Assembly (NCBI GenBank): GCA_933207985.1
Contig: OW240920.1
Coordinates: forward strand, 149,513,826-149,577,825
Direction of reading: 5' to 3'
DNA length: 64,000 nt
Source: Pelobates cultripes
Taxonomy: Eukaryota; Chordata; Amphibia; Anura; Pelobatidae
The stretch's first letter is position 1. The number at the start of each line of letters is the position of its first letter. A program made the position numbers and the translations under genes. Below are positions 34,814 through 45,603 of this stretch, piece after piece. The notes beneath the pieces are model-generated. The model worked only from the letters and a program-made list of their open reading frames with translations. It was not told where the DNA came from and ran no database searches.

Positions 34814-35550
34814 CGAGATCCATCTCATCTCACACTTTCCTAATTTTTTCACTATATCTTCCACCCTCCAATTAGCAGCAATTTTCTGTATAGCAATGAA
34901 TTTTAATTCTTGTGGATTGCTATTATGTACCAATTTAAAATAATTTGAAACCCTGTTTTTCGTCCCCATTTTTTCTATTTCTTATGTTTTTGTTAATCCT
35001 TACTCGTAAGGGACATTTTGTCCTCCCTACATAACACAATTTACATGTGCAAGTAAGAAGATATGACACATTCCATGAAAAACAAGTAATCATTATTTAG
35101 TTTTATGTTTAATATTTTTATTTTGTTGATCTTCAAATCTTGTGATGTGTTTTTCTTGCTCTTTGTGCTTCAACATGCTAGACAAAGTCTGCATCCCAAA
35201 AACCATCCGTATGTAATACGATATTAGGTACAGGCCTCTTGATATCATTCCTTACTAGACTTTTTTTGGGGGGTTGATCTGTAAGAACGTTATATAGTGC
35301 AGGGTCATTTCTTAAAATTGGCCAACATTTTGATAGAATATGTCTCACTTGATTGCTGTTTTGGTCATAACATTTTTCTAAATATTGACTTTTGATGTGT
35401 CGAGGTCTGAACAGTTTCCCAACACTCTAAGTAACTGTGACTTTGGCACGTTTCTCAATCACAGCAAAAAATTACAGCTTCCTAGATGGATATAGTTATT
35501 GACATCTACTGATTTGAAGTAAGTTTGTGTTTTCATGGAACCATCTTTGA
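34814..35550 (-). mobile_element. Penelope-like element fragment (RT C-terminus plus GIY-YIG endonuclease)
   Basis: On the minus strand, from 35550 downward, degraded peptides appear in the order expected of a Penelope-like element: TYFKSVDVNNYIHLGSCN, then SKCWPILRNDPALYNVL, then CVIYLLTCTCKLCYVGRT (GIY-YIG endonuclease, about 35080-35020), and finally NPQELKFIAIQKIAANWR followed by KLGKCEMRWI (about 34910-34815). Several frameshifts and stops interrupt it. The left end is cut at the LTR boundary and the right end at a foldback element, so neither terminus is intact. Identification is from recalled motif patterns of the family. Confidence 0.7.
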
Positions 35551-35555
35551 TAAAA

Positions 35556-35731
35556 TTTGTATCTTGTAATACCTTTTTTTTATTTTATTGGACTAACAGA
35601 ATTTTTTAATGACAAGCTTTCAGGAGAACCTCCTTTTCTCAAGTCTCAAGAAAAGGAGGTTCTCACGAAAGATTGCCATTAAAAAATTCTGTTAGTCCAA
35701 TAAAAAAGGTATTACAAGATACAAATTGTAT
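35556..35731. mobile_element. Foldback MITE
   Basis: Near-perfect palindrome with arms of about 80 bp centred near 35644. The left arm includes GTATCTTGTAATACCTTTTT and ATTGGACTAACAGAATTTTT, and the right arm has the complements. A central GAGAACCTCCTTTTCTC / GAAAAGGAGGTTCTC stem is the best-preserved part. No coding is visible. Confidence 0.75.
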
Positions 35732-37764
35732 CTGTTTTTTACATCTACATCACTGAACTAATACGGCTACAATCTCTACTTAAAAATATCACAGATTGCT
35801 AAAATTGGTAGTTAAAATTATACACCAACTGTTTGTATTTAAAACGGTTAAAAATACATTTATTGTTCTGTAATCACCTTCCAAATGAATACTATTATAC
35901 ATTTATTGTCTTTTTTTTTTTTGTAAATTAACAGCTGTATCTCCCACATTTTATATACTTGGGTTGTTCTATAAGGGGATATACTATGGAATATGCCCTG
36001 GGAAAACCGTGTATCATTCAAATCTTTAAGATAAGCACTAAGCGTGAGGGTTGTTTGTACATATACCCCATATACCCATTGCTGTGATTTATTTATTTTT
36101 GTCATGGACCCAAACTTTGAAGATTGTGTTAGAATTTTGTAATCAGCACAGTGACCATCTTTCTGTGTGTTATCATGTTATGGGTTAAACACCTAGAGAA
36201 GTCCCATTTATATACATAGTATTGAACAGCCATGTTGCGTCCATTGTCCACAGTCCTGGCATGTGTCAACATTACACTCTTGGAGATGAAAATTACTGTG
36301 ACTTTTGCGTTATAAAAGAATTAGTCTGACCTCCACCTGCGTATAAACCGTTGCACGTGAATTTACATAATGGACGTTTCAAACAGTCACATGCAGGATG
36401 AGGCCCTTCTCTTCCTGACTCCAGTCCCTCTGTGTGTCTCTTTCTCCCTGACAGCGGCCCTTCTGTGTGTCTCTTTCTCCCCCCAACTCCGGATCCTCTG
36501 TGTGTGTCTCTCTTACCAAGTCACTCTTAAACTCTTGTGTGTCTCTTCCGTTCACTGAGTGGGAGCTCTACGGCCCAGCCCTGACAATACCTCCCACTAA
36601 GTGTGTCATCCCCTCCAAGTCTCTCGCCCCTGTGTGTCTCTGCCCCCTTTCCCTCCCTTTTGTAGTGTAGCCGCATTAGAGAATCTTCCTTATCCTCTAC
36701 CCAGTCTGACAGGAAGTTGTTTGAGATCTCCATGTCAGACAGGGCAGAGAATAATGAAGATATCCACTCATGGAATGAGTGGCAGTAGATGGAGCGCTAT
36801 GCTGTGTGCCGCTCACCCGAACATTTCGCTCACTGGACCACCTTCTGTGCCGGCTTTACAGAGAGACTCCAAGCAACATTTACAACATAATAAGTTGAAA
36901 AAAGACTAAAGTCCATCAAGTTCAGCCTTTAAAAAAAATTATTTCAAACAAATGAAAATTCAGGTACAAGGGGTGACTGCCTCTGGGTTTGGATGTTCGA
37001 TCCTGTCGGTGGTGGGACAGAGAGACCATGGAATGGGCGTGGAGAAAGAGATAGGCTCCTCATATGTCAGGTGTAGATTTCTATGTGACTTCCCATGTTA
37101 TGGATGATGTCTCTCATGATGCTAAGCCAACCAGGAGAGATAGCAGGCCACCCGCTGAATGCACATCACAATAGTCAGCCTTGGCCTTGTACAATAAGTG
37201 GGAACACCAGCCGGGTCCTGTCCAACTCCATGTTATAGCGCCCTGGGCGGCACGTGCCTTTTTTCACATATTACCTGGATTCTGACTGATTCAAGGTCTT
37301 GTTATCACAGTCTGATCAGATTACACTCCCAAACAGAGACGCATGGACAAAGTCCGCATCACACAGGATTGCAGAGTCAGGTCCTGCATAACTGCCACAG
37401 TGATCAGTCCCCATGTTATCTGCCTTTACACTGGATGAATACCCAATTATATTTAATTCTGGAAAACCACAGCATGACTTTGTACTCACAAACTTTATTA
37501 TAACACTGCAAGTATATTAGGGTTATTGCGTATGATGTGCCACCGCCAGCAAGTATCGCTGGGCCTTTTACACTAAACAACAATCTGAGGACATGGAAAA
37601 TCAACTGGAAAATATACTAGCTTGGCTAGTTCTGCCATTCACGGTTAATTTGCTGAAATATGGCTTTTAGTAAATAACCCAAAATAAATCTTCTACGGAC
37701 TCTCCAGAGAGAGTTATGCTTCATATATCTAGAGGGGTTGAACTCAGAAAGAATCACAGAGTCC
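35732..37764. other. Intergenic: no gene seen
   Basis: Mostly unique-looking sequence. The stretch 36400-36660 is pyrimidine-rich with repeated CTGTGTGTCTCTTTC. A dispersed frog repeat with GTCCATCAAGTTCAGCCTTT lies at about 36870-36935 and recurs at about 52325. No exon of TBC1D25 or EBP could be recognised on either strand. Confidence 0.35.
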
Positions 37765-39228
37765 ACCACGAAACGCACCACATATAATAATACTCCATAT
37801 TCCTCCCTGAATGCAGCGTGTGTAATAATACTCCATATTCCTCCCTGAACACAGCCGCATGTAATAATACTCCATATTCCTCCCTGAACGCAGCGCGTGT
37901 AATAATACCCCATATTCCTCCCTGAACACAGCGCGTGTAATAATACTGCATATTCCTCCCTGAACGCAGCGCGTGTAATAATACTCCATATTCCTCCCTG
38001 AATGCAGCGCATGTAATCATACTCCATATTTCTCCCTGAACGCAGGGCGTATAATAATACTCCATATTCCTCCCTGAACGCAACATGTGTAATAATACTC
38101 CATATTCCTCCCTGAACGCAGCGTGTGTAATAATACTCCATATTCCTCCCTGAACACAGCGCGTGTAATAATACTGCATATTCCTCCCTGAACGCAGCGC
38201 GTGTAATAATACTCCATATTCCTCCCTGAACGCAGCGCGTGTAATAATACTCCATATTCCTCCCTGAATGCAGCGCATGTAATCATACTCCATATTTCTC
38301 CCTGAACGCAGGGCGTATAATAATACTCCATATTCCTCCCTGAACGCAACATGTGTAATAATACTGCATATTCCTCCTTGAACACAGCGCATGTAATAAT
38401 ACTGCATATTCCTCCCTGAACGCAGGGCGTATAATAATACTCCATATTCCTCCCTGAACGCAACATGTGTAATAATACTGCATATTCCTCCCTGAACGCA
38501 GCGCGTGTAATAATACTCCATATTCCTCCCTGAACACAGCGCGTGTAATAATACTGCATATTCCTCCCTGAACACAGCGCGTGTAATAATACTCCATATT
38601 CCTCCATATTCCTCCCTGAACGCAGCGCGTGTAATAATACTCCATATTCCTCCCTGAATGCAGCGCATGTAATCATACTCCATATTTCTCCCTGAACGCA
38701 GGGCGTATAATAATACTCCATATTCCTCCCTGAACGCAACATGTGTAATAATACTCCATATTCCTCCCTGAACGCAGCGTGTGTAATAATACTCCATATT
38801 CCTCCCTGAACACAGCGCGTGTAATAATACTGCATATTCCTCCCTGAACGCAGCGCGTGTAATAATACTCCATATTCCTCCCTGAATGCAGCGCATGTAA
38901 TCATACTCCATATTTCTCCCTGAACGCAGCGCGTGTAATAATACTCCATATTCCTCCCTGAACGCAGCGTGTGTAATAATACTCCATATTCCTCCCTGAA
39001 CACAGCGCGTGTAATAATACTGCATATTCCTCCCTGAACGCAGCGCGTGTAATAATACTCCATATTCCTCCCTGAACACAGCGCGTGTAATAATACTCCA
39101 TATTCCTCCCTGAACACAGCGCGTGTAATAATACTGCATATTCCTCCTTGAACACAGCGCGTGTAATAATACTGCATATTCCTCCCTGAACGCAGGGCGT
39201 ATAATAATACTCCATATTCCTCACACAA
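37765..39228. repeat. 38-bp minisatellite
   Basis: About 38 units of AATAATACTCCATATTCCTC then CCTGAACGCAGCGCGTGT. Variant units (GGGCGTATAATAAT, AACATGTGTAATAAT, GCGCATGTAATCATACTCC with TTTCTCC) recur in the same order several times (for example from about 37980, 38265, 38660 and 38885), so blocks of several units were duplicated together. Minus-strand frames of 209-461 codons are artefacts of a stop-free 38-bp unit. Confidence 0.95.
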
Positions 39229-39789
39229 CTGTTAAAAACACTTTTTTATTTTTATAGATTGTAATTGTCATTTTTAAAAGCACCAACATATAACGTACAC
39301 TGTACATAATATAAAGGATGTTGTATTTGTAGAAAAGTGACAAAGTTCAAACAATCTCCCAGGAGAGATACAAGGGCTAAAGCATGTTTAATTGTATGTA
39401 ATTACACAAATTATATCTATGCACAGAAAGTGAGAATATGAAGTAAATACTCGTTAATCCAGCTCTGCATCCAGCCTTAAAGGAACAGTAATACGTCACA
39501 AATACAAGCTCGTCGCTGGCTCCCACGATGTCACGTAGGAAGCATTGTCTCCTCTACAGTGGTCTAATCGAATGCTTCTCATACAATCAGTGCTTTCCTA
39601 GAAGAATGTCCACGTCATGTGACTGATTCTTACTGTCAATAATAGAGGGGGATTTAACCCGAGGACTAACAGGACACACTGCACACAGACGTTTATACGG
39701 AGATGAAGTAGGGACTTAAAATGGGAAACTCACTATGCATTTACCAAAATTCTCACTTAAAGAAATAACCCTGACAGCTCCCCACCTCT
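39229..39789. other. No gene; one MITE-like segment
   Basis: Around 39478-39680 there is a MITE-like start (TTAAAGGAACAGTAATACGT) with a GGAAGCATTGTCTCC / GTGCTTTCCTAG internal pair. The rest is AT-rich sequence without features. Confidence 0.35.
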
Positions 39790-39794
39790 CACAT

Positions 39795-39925
39795 ACAGAG
39801 CTCAGAGCTCCTGGCCTCACACATACAGAGCCCCTGGCCTCACACATACAGAGCCCCTGGCCTCACACATACAGAGCCCCTGGCCTCACACATACAGAGC
39901 CCCTGGCCTCACACATACAGAGATT
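39795..39925. repeat. 23-bp minisatellite
   Basis: About six copies of CTCACACATACAGAGCCCCTGGC. It lies 76 bp beyond the EBP stop codon, in the probable 3' UTR. Confidence 0.9.
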
Positions 39926-40000
39926 TCTAATGCACACTGGTGGGTACATGGCTCATTAAATTCCGTACTCTCTCTGTCTGCCTGGGAGCGCAATTTGGAA

Positions 40001-40224
40001 TCAGTTCCTTTTCTGTTTGCTGGAGGGCCGGGAGGAATCTGCAGAATGCTGCGCTCGGCTCAAGTTGATCCAGGAGTCCACAATCAGTGCGGAGGGAATG
40101 ACAATCCACAAGGCGTTCATAAACACAAAATAAAACCAGAAATAGAGCGGGTGCCACATCTCGCTATGACTGAATCCTTCCCGATATTCCGTGTAGAAAT
40201 ATAGCACATCACCATATAACTGCC
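40001..40224 (-). CDS. EBP: EBP (sterol delta8-delta7 isomerase), last coding exon only
   Basis: After the acceptor TATTCCCCCAG the exon encodes GQLYGDVLYFYTEYREGFSH, then HPLYFWFYFVFMNALWIVIP, and ends SSKQKRN and TGA. This matches the C-terminal 74 residues of human EBP (GQIYGDVLYF..., HPLYFWFYFVFMNALW) with the same basic, lysine-rich ER-retention-like tail. The tryptophan of NALW aligns, by my count, with human Trp196, in the sterol-binding pocket. EBP is an ER membrane enzyme that moves the sterol double bond from C8 to C7 in cholesterol synthesis, and it also binds emopamil-type drugs. The exon begins in phase 1, so upstream exons are required. None is visible to its right, where tandem arrays and a 100-N gap occupy the space. 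EBP and TBC1D25 keep the same relative order and orientation as in human. Confidence 0.92.
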
Positions 40225-40335
40225 CTGGGGGAATAGCAAGAGAGGTTACACCCCAGCCCTCAGCACAGCACAATGCTACAGTATAAAAAACAATTACACC
40301 TGCTAAAATCCCATCTCTAACAGCCAGACATCAAT

Positions 40336-42277
40336 AGGACAATTACACAGCGAGCCCTGCTACCATCTATCTATGGATTTATACAGTGTATAAACAGAGC
40401 GAGCCCTGCTTCTATCTATCTATGGATTTATATAGTGTATAAACAGAGCGAGCCCTGCTTCTATCTATCTATGGATTTATATAGTGTATAAACAGGGCGA
40501 GCCCTGCTTCTATCTATCTATGGATTTATATAGTGTATAAACAGAGCGAGCCCTGCTTCTATCTATCTATGGATTTATATAGTGTATAAACAGAGCGAGC
40601 CCTGCTTCTATCTATCTAGTTTATATAGCAGTGTATAAACAGAAGCGAGCCCTGCTTCTATCTATCTATGGATTTATATAGTGTATAAACAGAGCGAGCC
40701 CTGCTACCATCTATCTATGGATTTATACAGTGTATAAACAGAGCGAGCCCTGCTACCATCTATCTATGGATTTATACAGTGTATAAACAGAGCGAGCCCT
40801 GCTACCATCTATCTATCTATGGATTTATATAGTGTATAAACAGAGCGAGCCCTGCTACCATCTATCTATGGATTTATACAGTGTATAAACAGAGCGAGCC
40901 CTGCTACCATCTATCTATGGATTTATACAGTGTATAAACAGAGCGAGCCCTGCTACCATCTATCTATCTATGGATTTATATAGTGTATAAACAGGCGAGC
41001 CCTTACCATCTATCTATGGATTTATACAGTGTATATAAACAGAGGGAGCCCTGCTTCTATCTATCTATCTATGGATTTATATAGTGTATAAACAGAGCGA
41101 GCCCTACTTCTATCTATCTATGGATTTATATAGTGTATAAACAGAGCGAGCCCTGCTTCTATCTATCTATGGATTTATATAGTGTATAAACAGAGCGAGC
41201 CCTGCTTCTATCTATCTATGGATTTATATAGTGTATAAACAGGGCGAGCCCTGCTTCTATCTATCTATGGATTTATATAGTGTATAAACAGAGCAAACCC
41301 TGCTTCTATCTATGGATTTATATAGTGTATAAACAGAGCAAGCCCTGCTTCTATCTATGGATTTATATAGTGTATAAACAGAGCGAGCCCTGCTTCTATC
41401 TATCTATGGATTTATATAATGTATAAACAGAACGAGCCCTGCTTCTATCTATGGATTTATATAGTGTATAAACAGAGCGAGCCCTGCTTCTATCTATCTA
41501 TGGGTTTATATAGTGTATAAACAGAGCGAGCCCTGCTTCTATCTATCTATGGATTTATATAGTGTATAAACAGAGCGAGCCCTGCTTCTATCTATATATG
41601 GATTTATATAGTGTGTAAACAGAGCGAGCCCTGCTTCTATCTATCTATGGATTTATATAGTGTATAAACAGAGCGAGTCCTGCTTCTATCTAGCTATGGA
41701 TTTATATAGTGTATAAACAAAGCGAGCCCTGCTTCTATCTATCTATGGATTTATATAGTGTATAAACAGAGCGAGCCCTACTTCTATCTATCTATGGATT
41801 TATATAGTGTATAAACAGAGCGAGCCCTGCTTCTATCTATCTATGGATTTATATAGTGTATAAACAGAGCGAGCCCTGCTTCTATCTATCTATCGATTTA
41901 TATAGTGTATAAACAGAGTGAGTCCTGCTTCTATCTATCTATGGATTTATATAGTGTATAAATAGAGCGAGTCCTGCTTCTGTCTATGGATTTATATAGT
42001 GTATAAACAGAGCGAGCCGTACTTCTATCTATCTATGGATTTATATAGTGTATAAACAGAGCGAGCCCTGCTTCTATCTATCTATGGATTTATATAGTGT
42101 ATAAACAGAGCGAGCCCTGCTTCTATCTATCTATGGATTTATATAGTGTATAAACAAAGCGAGCCCTGCTTCTATCTATCTATGGATTTATATAGTGTAT
42201 AAACAGAGCGAGCCCTGCTTCTATCTATCTATGGATTTATATAGTGTATAAACAGAGCGAGCCCTGCTTCTATCTAT
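40336..42277. repeat. 49-bp minisatellite with embedded TATC/GATA runs
   Basis: About 39 units of GAGCGAGCCCTGCTTCTATC then TATCTATGGATTTATATAGTGTATAAACA. The number of TATC repeats inside each unit varies from one to four. Left-hand units read GCTACCATC or TTATACAGTG. The array runs into the gap at 42278, so its true length is unknown. Confidence 0.95.
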
Positions 42278-42377
42278 NNNNNNNNNNNNNNNNNNNNNNN
42301 NNNNNNNNNNNNNNNNNNNNNNNNNNNNNNNNNNNNNNNNNNNNNNNNNNNNNNNNNNNNNNNNNNNNNNNNNNNNN
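42278..42377. other. Assembly gap (exactly 100 N)
   Basis: A run of exactly 100 N, the usual placeholder for a gap of unknown size, separating two different tandem arrays. It lies between the EBP 3' exon and PORCN and probably hides sequence of unknown length. Confidence 0.97.
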
Positions 42378-42838
42378 ATGCATGGCTTCCTGGCACTCAC
42401 AGGGTTAACCCCCCCCCTGTGCTATCCAATGCATGGCTTCCTGGCACTCACAGGGTTAATCCCCCGCTCTGTGCTATCCAATGCATGGCTTCCTGGCACT
42501 CACAGGGTTAACCCTCCCCCCTCTCTGTGCCATCCAATGCATGGCTTCCTGGCACTCACAGTGTCAATCCCCTCCCCCTCTGTGCTTTCCAATGCATGGC
42601 TTCCTGGCACTCACAGGGTTAATGCCCCCCTCCCCTTGTGCTCTCCAATGCATGGCTTCCTGGCACTCACATGGTTAACCCTCCTCCCTCTGTGCTATCC
42701 AATGCATGACTTCCTGGCACTCACAGGGTTAACCTCCCCTCCCTTTGTGCTATCTGATGCATGAATTCCTGGCACTCACAGGGTTAACCCCCCTCCCTCT
42801 GTGCTACCCACTGCATGGCTTCCTGGCACTCACTGGGT
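42378..42838. repeat. 57-bp minisatellite
   Basis: About eight units of AATGCATGGCTTCCTGGCAC then TCACAGGGTTAACCCCCCT and a CTCTGTGCTATCC end. It starts at the gap edge. Confidence 0.92.
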
Positions 42839-43022
42839 TAACATTATATGATATGCTATGTGAATATATAAATCAAAGCACTATCACTTTAATTTAGCTA
42901 TGACACCGTTTTAAATTGCGTTTATCACATACATTTTCCATGATATATACTTTTTTGCTTATTTAGCACTATTTAATGTGTCTCCCACGTTGGAGTTAGT
43001 GTAGGACACCCTGCTATTGGGT

Positions 43023-43500
43023 CTAAAGGAGCACTGTAGTGCCAGGAAAACAAACTCTTGTGGCCCCCCTCCCGCTGGGCTGAAGGGGTTAAATCCCCTT
43101 CAGCCACTTACCTTTATCCAGCTCCCTCGGCGCTGGTGACCTCTCCTCCCCCTGCCGAAGTCAGCTCCTAAATGGAGGCAAATGCGCATGCGCGGCCACA
43201 GCCACACATGCGCGTATTCAAACCTGCCCATAGGAAAGCATTACTCAATGCTTTCCTATGGGATCTGAACTCACGCTGCGTTAGTTAAATGCAATTTCTT
43301 TTACACTGAGAATCGCAGAAGCGGCCTTTAATGTCTGTCAGTGAGACAGCCACTAGAGGCTGGATTAACCCTGCAGTGTAAACACAGCCGTTTCTCTGCA
43401 ACGGCTACGTTTTCAGCTGCAGGGTTAAAACTAGAGGGACCTGGCGCCCAGACCACTTAATTGAGCTGAAGTGGTCTGGGTTCCTATAGAAGTCCTTTAA
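43023..43500. mobile_element. MITE, second copy of the AGGACCACTAGTGCCAGG family
   Basis: It starts TAAAGGAGCACTGTAGTGCC and ends GGTTCCTATAGAAGTCCTTT. It shares with 12352-12770 the GCGCATGCGCGGC segment, the ATAGGAAAGCATT / AATGCTTTCCTAT hairpin and the CCCAGACCACTT / AAGTGGTCTGGG terminal stem. Confidence 0.65.
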
Positions 43501-43739
43501 CACGATATGGCCGTATGGTGGAACTAAATCCCCTATTTGTTCACTGAGATAGGTGATTTTAAATAGCCGTGTAAAACTTAATGTGTTTTCATCCATAGGT
43601 TTCCTGGCACAGTTTTGGCTAAGCACTTCCTTGAAATGAATGGACCGTGATTGGACGTAAAATCGCTGCCGATATCTGTGAACTAGACATTTGCATTAAG
43701 TGAGGAACATTCCGAAGTGAATAACTACCTTTGTGATTG

Positions 43740-45363
43740 TGACTATATTTCACCCGAGTGAGATTGGATTGTGACTGTAGATTTCACTCGAGTGAGATTG
43801 GATTGTGACTGTAGATTTCACCCGAGTGAGATTGGATTGGGACTGTAGATTTCATCCTAGTGAGATTGGATTGTGACTGTAAATTTCACCCGAGTGAGAT
43901 TGGATTGTGACTGTAAATTTCACCCGAGTGAGATTGGTTTGTGACTGTAAATTTCACCCGAGTGAGATTGGATTGGGACTGTAGATTTCATCCTAGTGAG
44001 ATTGGATTGTGACTGTAAATTTCACCCGAGTGAGATTGGATTGTGACTGTAAATTTCACCCGAGTGAGATTGGATTGGGACTGTAGATTTCACCCGAGTG
44101 AGATTGGGACTGTAGATTTCATCCTAGTGAGATTGGATTGTGACTGTAAATTTCACCCGAGTGAGATTGGATTGGGACTGTAGATTTCATCCTAGTGAGA
44201 TTGGATTGGGACTGTAGATTTCACCCGAGTGAGATTGGATTGGGACTGTAAATTTCACCCGAGTGAGATTGGATTGGGACTGTAGATTTCACCCGAGTGA
44301 GATTGGATTGTGACTGTAAATTTCACCCGAGTGAGATTGGATTGTGACTTTAGATTTCACCCGAGTGAGATTGGATTGTGACTGTAGATTTCATCCTAGT
44401 GAGATTGGATTGTGACTGTAGATTTCACCCGAGTGAGATTGGATTGTGACTGTAGATTTCACCCGAGTGAGATTGGATTGTGACTGTAAATTTCACCCGA
44501 GTGAGATTGGATTGGGACTGTAGATTTCACTCGAGTGAGATTGGATTGGGACTGTAGATTTCACCCGAGTGAGATTGGATTGGGACTGTAAATTTCACCC
44601 GAGTGAGATTGGATTGGGACTGTAAATTTCACCCGAGTGAGATTGGATTGGGACTGTAAATTTCACCCGAGTGAGATTGGATTGGGACTGTAAATTTCAC
44701 CCGAGTGAGATTGGATTGGGACTGTAGATTTCATCCTAGTGAGATTGGATTGTGACTGTAAATTTCACCCGAGTGAGATTGGATTGGGACTGTAGATTTC
44801 ACTCGAGTGAGATTGGATTGGGACTGTAGATTTCACCCGAGTGAGATTGGATTGGGACTGTAAATTTCACCCGAGTGAGATTGGATTGGGACTGTAAATT
44901 TCACCCGAGTGAGATTGGATTGTGACTGTAAATTTCACCCGAGTGAGATTGGATTGTGACTGTAAATTTCACCCGAGTGAGATTGGATTGTGACTGTAAA
45001 TTTCACCCGAGTGAGATTGGATTGGGACTGTAGATTTCATCCTAGTGAGATTGGATTGGGACTGTAGATTTCACCCTAGTGAGATTGGATTGTGACTGTA
45101 AATTTCACCCGAGTGAGATTGGATTGGGACTGTAGATTTCACCCGAGTGAGATTGGATTGGGACTGTACATTTCACCCGAGTGAGATTGGATTGGGACTG
45201 TAGATTTCATCCTAGTGAGATTGGATTGGGACTGTAGATTTCACCCGAGTGAGATTGGATTGGGACTGTAAATTTCACCCGAGTGAGATTGGATTGGGAC
45301 TGTAGATTTCACCCGAGTGAGATTGGATTGGGGCTGTAGATTTCACCCGAGTGAGATTGGATT
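43740..45363. repeat. 34-bp minisatellite upstream of PORCN
   Basis: About 47 units of GATTGGATTGGGACTGTAGA then TTTCACCCGAGTGA. The unit contains the near-palindrome TCACCCGAGTGA, which is perfect (TCACTCGAGTGA) in at least three units. Variants with ATCCTAGTGA and with TGTGACTGTAAA recur in blocks. It ends about 83 bp before the acceptor of the first PORCN coding exon. Confidence 0.95.
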
Positions 45364-45446
45364 ATCATTATTCGAGCTGATCATACAGTGAATGCATGTT
45401 TTAGCCGTGTAGTTTGCGTGCTGAGCGCTGTTCTCTGTTCCTACAG

Positions 45447-45603
45447 GTTGGGACCCGGGGATCAGACATGGCTGCCTTCAGCCGCAGGGAGTTTTATGAG
45501 CAGCTGCTGGATGGCTGTGTGTTCCCGACGGTGCAGCAAGGAATCGAGCAGATCTGGGTGCTCCTGGCGATCTGCCTGGTATGCAGGGTGCTGTGGAGAT
45601 TTG
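45447..45603 (+). CDS. PORCN: PORCN first coding exon (coding from 45468)
   Basis: An acceptor TTCCTACAG at 45438-45446 is followed by a 21-base 5' UTR and ATG at 45468. The exon encodes [20 protein letters not shown], then [20 protein letters not shown], and ends in phase 1 at TTT G, followed by GTGAGC. The acceptor implies an untranslated exon further left, which I could not identify. Confidence 0.93.

Noticed and set aside
36527..36733. Minus-strand frame MEISNNFLSDWVEDKEDSLM as the TBC1D25 or EBP first exon
   Set aside because: It does not resemble either N-terminus, and no donor in the required phase follows it.
37626..39228. Minus-strand frames of 209-461 codons with EEYGVLLHALRSGRNM-type repeats
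   Set aside because: An artefact of a 38-bp minisatellite. The same peptides appear in every frame.
43740..45363. CRISPR-like array (34-bp regular repeats with a dyad)
   Set aside because: The units are contiguous without unique spacers, and the host is a vertebrate.
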